Shown here: piece after piece, positions 51,966 through 60,759 of the stretch
How positions within the stretch are numbered: position 1 is the stretch's first letter
Layout: every line of letters begins with the position of its first letter
NCBI RefSeq assembly: GCF_028453695.1
Contig: NC_135775.1
Location: 310,001 to 374,000 of the forward strand
Reading direction: 5' to 3'
From: Augochlora pura
Taxonomy: Eukaryota > Arthropoda > Insecta > Hymenoptera > Halictidae
Length of the DNA stretch: 64,000 nt
The notes under the pieces: model-generated
The model's database searches: none
Told to the model about the DNA's origin: nothing
The model's input: only the letters and a program-made list of their open reading frames with translations
Made by a program: the position numbers and the translations under genes

Positions 51966-53389
51966 CGCCGTCGTCATCGTCGACGTCGTCGTTGTCGCAG
52001 CCGCTGTTTTCCTCGCCCTACTATACTACTGTTCTATCATCTTTTTACTTTTGCTTTTGCTTCCGCTTCTCTACACAGTGAGCTTTTTGGCCTTTTCGTG
52101 TAGCCGAAATAGTATTTTGCCCACCTCTCTCCAGCGCGTTTTCCACAGCTTCTTGATCGTTTCTTTTCTCGTTGTTCGAGAGACCGTGATCGTTACAATT
52201 ACTCCTACTATTTTACCTCGCCGACGGGAGACAAGGGGGACTCTCTCGTTCGTTATTTAAAAAAGCTGCTTCCTCGATTTGGATAATCGCAGACAGTTTA
52301 ACCGGGGGTCTGGGGGCTAAGGGCTGGGGGCTGGGGGCTGGGGGCTTGGGGCTGGGGGCTGGGGGCTGGGGGCGGACAAGAACACCATCACGCCCATCGT
52401 TCTGCCGCGACCTTTAATTAGCGCGCGACAAACGACCGGCAAGATTGACCAGAGACACAGAACATAGTCACGTCCACAGTTTTTTGAAAAAAAGACAACA
52501 ATTGCAGCGAGAGAGAATAACATTGTGGGGGAGGGAGCGACAACTCTCCCTCCTCCCCCAGGGAAACAGAGTATACATATTGCTGCAGTAAACGAGGATC
52601 GAGGATTAGTACCGAGGATGATCGAGGATGAAGGTTAATGCGTAAATAGAAGATAGAAAGATATATATATATATATATAGATAGATAGTTAAAGGAAGAT
52701 AATATTATCCATAGGGATGAGACGAACTCACCTCCTCGCATAGCGACAGCATACGCCTCGTACTCTCCAGAGACTGAAACAAGAATCGAAGCATTTCGAT
52801 CAGTTAGAGTACATCGGTTAACCCATTCTCGGACTCCAAAGTGCTCTGGCGAAAGATGGTTAAATAATTTTAGATATTTTATCTTGGTCGCCGTTGACCA
52901 ACTGCTGCTTTCGGAACGTGGTTCTCTAGTTCTACTTCGTTCTATTAGTTCCTATAGAACTTACCAGCTGAACCGAGAGTACTTGAAAACAAACCACGAT
53001 ACTTCAGACCTTTTTAATAATGTGTTTCTAAAAAGAACTATTTCTAAAAAAAAAAGTTGATCGATATTTACTTTGCCACATATTAGAACATAAAAGCCTC
53101 TAAAAAAACGTTTTTTTTTTTTAAATACGAGGCGAAAGTTTATAGAAAGACTCCCATTTACGCGACTGCCATCTTTTCAGCCTCGGCACAGCGAACGTCC
53201 TGGAGCGAGCGATCCTCGCCGACGATGTACAACAATGTGCAACGCTATGCAACGCTGTGCAACGATGCTGTACAATGTAAATACACGCACCTCATCTGTC
53301 GTTTGATCGGCTTTGAGCTGCAATTCCTGCAATTCGGTGCGTGGCGGCCCGCCCTCAGCCGGTCCTGCTGGTGTGGTCGGTGCAGGCAT
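22764..53389 (-). CDS. Snap25: SNAP-25 t-SNARE, with alternative exons
   Basis: SNAP-25 supplies the Qb and Qc helices of the neuronal SNARE complex and drives synaptic vesicle fusion at the plasma membrane. Coding exons on the - strand are 53389-53291, 52773-52732, one of three 49-nt exons, 28885-28768, 27743-27470, and one of two last exons. They total 645 nt, or 214 residues; the Drosophila protein has 212. The Qb motif includes SLESTRRMLSLCEE and a zero-layer Gln62. The linker CCGLCVLPCNK carries the palmitoylation cysteines (93, 94, 97, 101). The Qc motif has zero-layer Gln184. An in-frame TAG at 53,425-53,423 lies upstream of the ATG. Every intron has GT-AG ends and phases agree. The coding span of about 30.6 kb is typical of long neuronal genes. 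The 5' untranslated exons are not placed. Confidence 0.98.
22961..23000. repeat. (CTCGAC)n hexamer repeat
   Basis: About six copies located between the two Snap25 terminal exons. Confidence 0.93.
23377..23516. repeat. (AAT)n / (AAC)n trinucleotide block
   Basis: Long imperfect run of AAT with an internal AAC tract, in the interval between the two Snap25 terminal exons. Confidence 0.92.
23981..24051. repeat. (GGT)n trinucleotide repeat
   Basis: Imperfect GGT run with AGT interruptions, about 140 bases past the proximal Snap25 stop on the transcribed strand, where it reads ACC. Confidence 0.93.
24187..24249 (-). CDS. Snap25: Snap25 alternative last exon, proximal
   Basis: 63 nt after a CCGCAG acceptor. 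It encodes GESNETRI-AVANQRAHALLK and a TAA stop. This is the nearer of two terminal exons to the upstream splice donor at 27,470. Its Qc layers +3 to +8 are intact. I found no clear AATAAA for it before the distal exon. Confidence 0.93.
   Translation of the reverse strand, partial: GESNETRIAVANQRAHALLK
25995..26038. repeat. (GGTTACT)n heptamer repeat
   Basis: Five to six copies of a heptamer with one TGCT variant, in the last Snap25 intron. Confidence 0.9.
26738..26779. repeat. (GGA)n trinucleotide repeat
   Basis: About 13 uninterrupted GGA units in the last Snap25 intron. On the transcribed strand this is a pyrimidine tract. Confidence 0.95.
27470..27743 (-). CDS. Snap25: Snap25 linker and Qc helix exon
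   Basis: 274 nt, 91 codons after one completing base. It runs from SASFKEDEGTWKGNDD through DARETEMEENMGQV to QIDRINRK, ending at a GTGAGG donor in phase 0. It carries the Qc zero-layer Gln184. Confidence 0.98.
28768..28885 (-). CDS. Snap25: Snap25 palmitoylation-linker exon
   Basis: 118 nt, phase 1 in and phase 2 out. It begins AG to complete Glu64, then QLDRIEEGMDQINADM, the second half of the Qb helix, and ends in CCGLCVLPCN. In vertebrates the equivalent part is alternatively spliced (exons 5a and 5b); here only one copy is visible. Confidence 0.98.
29943..30109. repeat. (AT)n-rich low-complexity tract
   Basis: Dense AT dinucleotide runs about 1 kb upstream, on the transcribed strand, of the palmitoylation-linker exon. 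Confidence 0.93.
31021..31063. other. 12-bp perfect inverted repeat (hairpin)
   Basis: Arms at 31,021-31,032 and 31,052-31,063 (CATAAACGGTAC and its complement) with a 19-nt spacer. It lies about 210 nt beyond the donor of alternative exon C in the transcript direction. Confidence 0.85.
31271..31319 (-). CDS. Snap25: Snap25 alternative exon C
   Basis: 49 nt after a GTTTAG acceptor and before a GTAAGC donor. It encodes SHEVGMKSLVMLDEQG plus one base. The zero-layer Gln, -1 Leu, -3 Gly and -4 Ser are kept; the -2 Thr is Ser. Length, phase and helix register equal exons A and B. Confidence 0.94.
31893..31953. repeat. (GA)n microsatellite with G run
   Basis: Two GA runs flanking a G-rich interruption in the Snap25 intron between alternative exons B and C. 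Confidence 0.94.
34271..34319 (-). CDS. Snap25: Snap25 alternative exon B (most diverged copy)
   Basis: 49 nt after a TCGTAG acceptor and before a GTAAGC donor. It encodes SEEVAANTLTMLDHQG plus one base, the same length and phase as exon A. The zero-layer Gln, the -1 Leu, the -2 Thr and the -4 Ser are kept; the -3 Gly is Ala. No stop or frame damage is seen, so it is unlikely to be a dead copy. Confidence 0.93.
34999..35045. repeat. (GA)n microsatellite
   Basis: About 20 GA units, roughly 680 bases upstream of alternative exon B on the transcribed strand, where it reads CT. Confidence 0.95.
37949..38012. repeat. (GA)n microsatellite
   Basis: About 25 or more GA units in the intron between alternative exons A and B. 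Confidence 0.95.
39023..39060. other. 11-bp perfect GC-rich inverted repeat (hairpin)
   Basis: Arms at 39,023-39,033 and 39,050-39,060 (ATTTCCACCGG and its complement) around a 16-nt CG-rich loop, in the intron between alternative exons A and B. Confidence 0.85.
39605..39814. repeat. (AGT)n trinucleotide block
   Basis: Long imperfect AGT run in the intron between exons A and B. It produces spurious Thr- and Tyr-rich open frames. Confidence 0.93.
42766..42814 (-). CDS. Snap25: Snap25 alternative exon A (canonical copy)
   Basis: 49 nt after a TCGTAG acceptor and before a GTGAGT donor. It encodes SKEAGIRTLVALDDQG plus the first base of Glu64, residues 48-63. As I recall, this is the same as the Drosophila protein here, so it is taken as the ancestral copy. 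It carries SNARE layers -4 to 0, with zero-layer Gln62. Confidence 0.97.
43736..43936. repeat. (GTT)n and (AGT)n trinucleotide block
   Basis: A GTT run followed by a long imperfect AGT run, about 0.9 kb upstream of exon A on the transcribed strand. It resembles the block at 39,605. Confidence 0.93.
47651..47750. other. Assembly gap (100 N)
   Basis: Exactly 100 N bases flanked by CA repeats on the left and GA repeats on the right. The true length is unknown. It falls in the Snap25 intron between exon 2 and alternative exon A. Confidence 0.99.
52310..52374. repeat. (GGGGGCT)n heptamer repeat
   Basis: About eight G-rich heptamers within 360 bases of Snap25 exon 2, on its intron side. The + strand can form G-quadruplexes; the Snap25 transcript would carry the C-rich complement. 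Confidence 0.93.
52732..52773 (-). CDS. Snap25: Snap25 coding exon 2 (42-nt microexon)
   Basis: 14 codons, SLESTRRMLSLCEE, residues 34-47, flanked by TTTCAG and GTGAGT. The heptad residues Thr and Met of the early Qb layers are present. Phase 0 at both ends. Confidence 0.98.
53291..53389 (-). CDS. Snap25: Snap25 coding exon 1
   Basis: 33 codons, MPAPTTPAGPAEGG to DQTTDE, ending at a GAG|GTGCGT donor in phase 0. The Pro/Ala/Thr-rich start is variable among insects; the TELQELQLKADQ part begins the Qb helix. A TAG in frame 11 codons upstream supports this ATG. Confidence 0.97.
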
Positions 53390-54026
53390 CTTGTCGGCCG
53401 CCTTCGGAGCCTTCAGCCGGAACTACTTCTCTCTTAGATGATCTCGATGCGTCTACCCAAGGTAGCTGGCTGGCTCCCGGGCACTCGATGCTTCTGCAAC
53501 AGGACCGAGTTCAAAGAAGAATTAGTCTCGTGTCTCGGAGAAGGTTCCTCCCGAGGCAAGGAACCATTACGGTAATGGGACTTGAAGAAACGAGTCTGTC
53601 CGGGGCGATATTAACGAGATTGAAGGGGTCTCGGGTGAGACGTACAGGCAGACGGAGAAAGAGAGGAACGAGATTATCGCTACTTGCTGGACCGTGACGA
53701 ACTAATACCCGGCAGACGGGAGACGTACTTTAGACAGGAAGTAGAAAGAATTAGAGCCTAGCGACCATCGGTGGACAGACAACCATGATCGCAGCCTTCT
53801 CGTAGAGCTTGCGGGACCCGTAGGCCTCGTATGGGACGGGTCGCCGGGATCGAAGCCTCGCCGCGGCCCCAGGATACAGGATTGCGAGATCTCGCGCAGA
53901 GATTTCGGGACAAAGCAGGCACCCGGTCGCTGGCAGCCGGTATCTGGGTGTCGGAGTCGGATGCATGTCAGGAGGCTACGTGTTCGAGCTACGTGTGTAG
54001 CTGCTCCTATGAAAATCAATACCCAA

Positions 54027-54100
54027 CGACCGACCGACCGACCGACCGACCGACCGACCGACCGACCGACCGGCCGACCCACCGACCGACCCACCGACCG
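54027..54100. repeat. (CCGA)n tetramer repeat
   Basis: About 17 units of a CCGA tetramer with a few CCCA variants, about 640 bases upstream of the Snap25 start codon. Confidence 0.94.
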
Positions 54101-57100
54101 AATCGCGCGCAAGCGCGCGACCACGACCACCACGTTTTCCTCGTCATGTTCACCCGTTGCCCATCATCCACCCTCCCGACGTCTCGACCCTGCCAGCAGC
54201 CAGTAGCCAGCAGCCACTAACCAGCAGCCGGCAGCCAACACCAACAGCAGTGCTAGGCTACACTCTATTTCTCTCTCCCATCCTCTTTCTCTCTTGCTCT
54301 AGTCTGCTACATCCCCGACAACGCCACCCACTTTTCCCCGTGACAACCACAAGCAACCGATCAGCTGGGACCTCCAACCGCATATGCGTCCGCGACCATG
54401 TCCACCCAACCTCCCGGCGCGGCAGCTCTTTCGCGTGACTATTCAAGGTACCATTACGATTAAACGATTAATCGTGCACGCTCGACGCGGCCACCCCGCA
54501 GTCACCGCAGCGGCGCGGCGGCGCGGCGGCGCGGCGGCGAATCGCGACAGCCACCTTTTACTGAGACGGGGTTACCGAGAGGTACGCCACCACCAATCAC
54601 GGGCACAAAAGGATTTTTCTGTTTTTCAAAAGTATTAGATCACTTGGCAAAATAACGGCAATTTTATGAAAGTGAATTTTTCGAAGAAATAATTGCGAAT
54701 TAAAAATGGCTTTTCACCTTCGGCGACCATAGGAATACCCAGTAGTCTAACGATTGAAACTTTGTTTTCGTTAGCAAGTTCACCTAAGAAAAAACATAGA
54801 ACGTAAATTCGTATTGTGTTCACAATCTGCGTAAGGAGTCTGACTTGTTGAGTCAGTAAATGGTTAAGTCGAATTATTAGCCCAGTTTGTCGGAACCGAC
54901 GCGGATACAAAGGGCAGCTGTAACTACTTTAACCTGTTAGTGTCTAGTCAAATTACAAGATAAATGTTTGCAAAGTTATAAGGGACACCTTGCAAACAGC
55001 TAGTGTTTCCTAACTTTCTCACCTCGAATAACTTTCTAATTATCTAGCGCACGAATAAATGTTTCATTCGCATACGCCATTATTCCATTAACTGCGCGAC
55101 CTCGACGCGTAAGGTCGACCTTAATTCTTTTAACCGAACGCTCCACGTGTTGTTCGACGAGTTGAATTTGCCGGAAAACTAATGTGAGTAGATAATACGA
55201 ATGCGACAAGACGCGATTCCATTTCGATCCTGAATTACAAGCGTTTCTCCGAGAAGGAGAGCTACGAAACGGAATTCCCAAACTGTGGACGCGCAGGGTT
55301 TCAGCGGAGTTGTCGAAAGGTCGGGTGACCGATATCGCTTCGACTTGAATTGACTCGAAATCCGATAAAGTGCGATGGCGCGAGAAACCGATGACGAGCC
55401 GATGACGAATAAATAAATGATCGGCGAACCGCGAAGCTCGTGAATTCGTTCAGCGTTCTCAAACTTGGAAATCGGACGGTTGCTGCGGCTAATCGCCGAC
55501 GAGTTTGGGAACAGGCTCAAAGGCCGCCAACACGGGATTTCAGCTTCTAATTACCGCTATGGTTATTGTTGCACCATGACTGTGCGGTTCCTTGCGCTGT
55601 CTCCCCACTTCCTCGGGCTTCCCAAGAAACAAACGTGCCGGCTACCGCCGGTTCGCGTGTTCCTGATTAAATTTACAAGTGCCAATTAAGAAGCCACCGC
55701 GCGGTCTTGATGCGTTAACGAGATCGCTCCGAGCCATCCGGAGGCTCTAGTTGTTTTGTTCGCGGCTTTCTGTCCCACGACGGAATGCCAGGCAGAAAAC
55801 CGGAAACCTCGGATTCGCCGCGAGCCTCGAAGCCGCACCCCGTCCCGGCTCATATCCGTCCGCGGATATCAGCCACCGAGAATTTTTATTCGATTCCACC
55901 GGGAGGAAATCGTCTTAAAGACGAGCCAACTTATTTATCTTCCAACCAGCAACCAGTCCCTCGGAGCAACTTTTCAAACCTTGGCTATGTTAGCAAGATA
56001 GTATCTGTCTCATGAATAAAATACACCAAGCGTAGCATGGTTTCGTTGCTTCTTTCGACCAGAGGACAGAGGTCGGAGGACAGAATGCCCTTAGGTCTTA
56101 GGAGGTGCGACCTCGTTGCTCTGTTTGATTAGACCCACTCGAGGCTGTAGTTTTGTTGTTCCGTCAACACTCGTCTCTCTTTCGAAACGCATCCGGATTC
56201 TGATTCACTAAAAACCAGAGTTTCGACACTCTCGGCTCACTGGATCCGTGTAGAATGTCCCGCGAATGGGCGTGGCTTCCTTCTCGCTTTTTAGGAAAGC
56301 GAGCGAACGCCCTGCGAACCACTTTCTTACCAAATAATGTAGCGAACGAAGACTAAGGACTCAAAATTATTCGAGGGAATACGTTTTACGCTTCGGAGAT
56401 GAATGGGCAGTCGCGTACTTTCGATCAAAGTGAGACAAAATACGCGCGATAAACTAAAGATACCGGCGAAGCATGATTTCAGGGAGAATACCGTGGGATA
56501 GGGCGCCTAACTTCTTGCTTCTTAGCTCCAATATATGTATATACCCCACCCTTCGCGACAATAAACTCTTCCCACTCTACTAGCGGTTTGCTCAAGATTG
56601 ATGCGGCCTGACAACGAACAACTGAGAAACCGAGAGATTGTCTCCAAGAGACTTTTCATTTCTGGTAACTTTTTAGAGCGGATCATTGATTTTAGCTACG
56701 CATCAGTTACATTTGTACGACCTTCATCTTTTTAGATAGCACTTACAAAATTACCGCAACAGACCTTGGAATCTGCTGGACTAAGACAAGGAAAAATCGA
56801 TCGAATACGAACGGTAGTTACCGCGATCAAATTTCTAAAATACAACTACGCGATGCGGCTACGCAAACATCCGTAAAAACAACACAGAAACGGAATCAAA
56901 CGTCCCCCGATGTGAAACGCGTGGAACGCGTCTTGCAAGGTGCGAGTTGTGGCGTGATCAATTGGTTGAGCCCTGTCCTTGCCCTCGAGACGAAGTTGGC
57001 TCGTTTCCAGGGTGAAAGGTACCGTGTCTACCGTTTCTCCTGGTCACGAGTCACGGTGCACCTCGCCAAGATCACGGGCGACCGGTCGGATGCACCTGGA

Positions 57101-57176
57101 GGACACGGCTCGCCGCACCACGCCGCCCACGGAGGTCGACCTCTGGTTCCACCTCTCTCTTTCTTTCTTTCTTTCT

Positions 57177-57276
57177 NNNNNNNNNNNNNNNNNNNNNNNN
57201 NNNNNNNNNNNNNNNNNNNNNNNNNNNNNNNNNNNNNNNNNNNNNNNNNNNNNNNNNNNNNNNNNNNNNNNNNNNN
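57177..57276. other. Assembly gap (100 N)
   Basis: Exactly 100 N bases between a (TTTC)n run and a (CT)n run. It lies upstream of Snap25. Confidence 0.99.
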
Positions 57277-57321
<45 letters not shown>

Positions 57322-58833
57322 CCACTCACTCTCTCTTCCTCTCCCACAAACAGATATCAATGTTCGATAAACGAAAATGTAAGAGCGTTCGAGGGAAATA
57401 GGCGGTGGGAAATCGATAACCACCGCATGCTCGAGCATTATTTCGAAAGGAACGCGACCCCGACCATCCTGTTGACGACACGCCCTTCCGCGTTCTTTAA
57501 AAAAACATGCTTTCCAGTTAAATCAGGACCGTTCACAGAAACATCATTTAGAAAATAATTATCCATTGTCTGGCAAACTAAATCCTCTAACGTAAACAAA
57601 TTTATATCTCTTGGTCTAAATATAAAAATACTTCTTTTACCCTCTATACATGAATTTTAATTTCGTTGGATTTCTTGAGATCGATATTCAGCGCTGCTGC
57701 ATCAAATCATCTATTGGGTGACAATTATACGAAGACTAGTGTCAACAGTTAAATCGAATACCATATTTATGGTTGATGATTGCAAGATAAAAATGTTCTG
57801 AACCGCGGGAAGCAGCAATAAAGTTAAAGTTAGTTTCATTCCTTACGGATTTACAGAAATATAGCGGGCTACGAAACATAGACGAAGTATGTTTGTACCC
57901 GTAAAACGATATGTTTCTAATTAGGTTGGCTTTCACAGAAATCCGCGAGTTATCGATTACAGGTAGACTGCAAGAACGATACACCTTCATTACGCAAGGC
58001 CTACCCGAGGCTATTATCGAGGAGACGTTAGATAACCCGCTGTCCGTTGCTTCGAGAACGCAAGATAAGACTGGGACCTGTGACTATCCCAAAGCTACGT
58101 AAACCAACTTTCGTGTACTCGGAATAAATCAGCATCGATAGCAGCGAGATAACAGTGTACAGTGATGCTGCTATGCAGCCGGTCATCTTATCAACCAAAA
58201 GAATCAAGTACAACGTTAGGAATGAAAATTTGCTACGACAACAACGATCAGACTTACGAAACGTTGCGACAGTAAACGTTACGCAAATCTATTCTGTTTT
58301 GTCTGCTAACGAAAAATACTTTACCGTTGTCATCAATTTCAACATTTAGATGTTTCACATATTTGAACACCTTACTCGTACATTTTCGAAAAACGTTCTG
58401 CAAACCGCTTGTTACACGGATATTGACAAAAAAATTTGTTGAAAGTTGAAACCCGCGAAACCCTCCTCTACGAGACTGAACTACAATGCGTGTTTCTGAT
58501 AGAAAATGACTACGGTTCCGAAAACCAGGGTCGACGCAAACCCAGGCACAGTAGTCGACATACACCAATGTTGCCGCAACCTTCGGTCGGAACAGCGAAT
58601 CTGCATAAAGATCCGCAGTCCGATCATTAGGTGGAGTCGGATCGCGATTTGCGACGATAACGAGTTCCCTGGAGCGCACAGAACGATTAGAATTCACAAT
58701 GAGGCAACAAAATGCAACCGCAAATAAGTGTAAACAAGTTGGAAGCCGTAGAGAACAATATTTTCGAGTTAGAGCGTTTCCTCATCCGGTAATTGCACAT
58801 ACAACGAAACCAAAAACGCAATCAGTCATGCTC

Positions 58834-58834
58834 A

Positions 58835-58869
<35 letters not shown>
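58834..58869. repeat. (CGT)n trinucleotide repeat
   Basis: About 12 CGT units in non-coding sequence. Confidence 0.93.
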
Positions 58870-60723
58870 GTGACTCTGTCGCGCACCTGTATAGCGTGCG
58901 CGCGCGCGTGGTAACGTTCTGTGTCGTTATCAATGACTATCAGCTGTTACTGCCACTGAAAAAAAGCTGACCAGGTCGCCTAACACTGTCGATGACCTGA
59001 AATTCCAACGGGCGAAGTCCTGGCCGCGTAGATTCGCGCATACATACACGTATCTGTACATCTACGTGTACTATCTACGTATACAATGTATACGTATACA
59101 GTTCGCTCTACTATTTACTGTCACTCGCACGCGAATGAATGTCCTAGATGTTTCTACACAACGATCGAATTTGTTCGATCGATTCTATTCGCTCTTCGAG
59201 TAAACAAAACAGTTCTATGTGATAAAGTCACGCTACTTGAAGGACTTGACCAGTAATATTCCGAAAAAGTTGAAATATTTAATTGTTAATTTTTTTCAAC
59301 TATGCGACGCAAACGCGCTGTCGGTTTTTCTTCGAGACTAACGAATTTTGAATTTTTTATAAAAACTACGACGTTGGAATCCGTAGAAATTCAAACGGAA
59401 TTTTACCGTTTGGACAGGCGAACGAATATCTTGTAAATCCCATAAACTGTTTGTTGCGTGACATTTTGCCAATCTATTAACGCCCAGTATCCTATTTCCA
59501 TCGGCCACTTTTATTCTATTTTTCTTTCTGCAATATCTACACGCGATGCGGATTCAATCGTACGCGGGAAACATGTTCGAACATCTTCTCTAGAGCTCTG
59601 AGAAAATTGCCATAACCATGGACGATCTGACGCCTATATTTTTCAATATGTCGTTACTCCCTAAAAACAACTAAATAACTGTAAAAACTCTTAGTACTGT
59701 CAGAACCGAGTCAACTTCTAAATTTCAAAGCAGTGCTCGACAAGCAGAATTCGAAGAACGTGAATTTCGAAAACTAGCTTAAATAAAAGTTTGAACTTTT
59801 TCTAAATTACTTTTTGAGATTTATTTCCAAGGGCTTAAATCGCGCAGAGAATTTCAGAAGATTTTCGTCTCAATTGTACAGCGTGTCTTAATCTCTTCGA
59901 TTAAAACGACCCTGAAAATAGGATACACCTTTTTTGCTCCCACTGTACCCTCACGTGCACGCGACGGACAAGTAGACAACTAGACAACGCGCATACACGT
60001 CCAGCATTAAAAAATCAATAAATAATGTTGTCGGTTCTCCTCCCAAAGGTGGGAAGAAACGTTCAGTCGACGTCATCTCCGTTTGAAAGTTGGTCACGGA
60101 AATCGAAACTGTCGCCAGAGAAATGTACCCGCCGTACACTCGCTCATTCGCTAATTTCCCTTTCGTATCGTCGAACGACACCTTCCTAACACCCGACCAA
60201 CCACGACGTCGAAAAAGTAAAAAGGTGAGAAGTTAAACTGTCCGACGTTCGTCGATCTGCATAGATTTCGAAGCCTACTCCCCTTTTCGACACTCGAACA
60301 ACCATTTCACGTATTCTCGCAGTTAATTGGTTTAGTAGGTTGCGAGGACGCGAACAACCCTCGAAAACCATAAACGTGTCAAGTGTAAGAAGGCTGGTTT
60401 GCAATCTAGGTTAATCTTAACTTTACGTATGTACGTACATAGCTGTCACGGAAGGAACGTACCCGCAATGTATATCCGTATCTTGATTTGCTCTCCGATA
60501 AACACTATGGAACCGATCATACGATCGAGCTTCGAATCTATGGCTGGCGACCTCTGCACGGAAAACACGCGCGAGAACGAGAACACGTTTGAAAAACAGT
60601 TCGATCCACAGTTACAGTCGCAACATAGGCAGAAAATGGTACATCCCTCTTAAAAACAATTTTTTAAGTCTACTCTCCCCAGAAGTTATATACGTACCAA
60701 CTGATCCGAGTAAACAGGGTGGT

Positions 60724-60759
60724 GGTTACGGTTACGGTTACGGTTACGGTTATGGTTAG
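60724..60759. repeat. (GGTTAC)n hexamer repeat
   Basis: Five to six copies, the last reading GGTTAT and followed by GGTTAGG. Confidence 0.92.

Noticed and set aside
57921..57930. TTAGGTTGGC, like a mariner transposon end
   Set aside because: No matching inverted end and no transposase remnant nearby.
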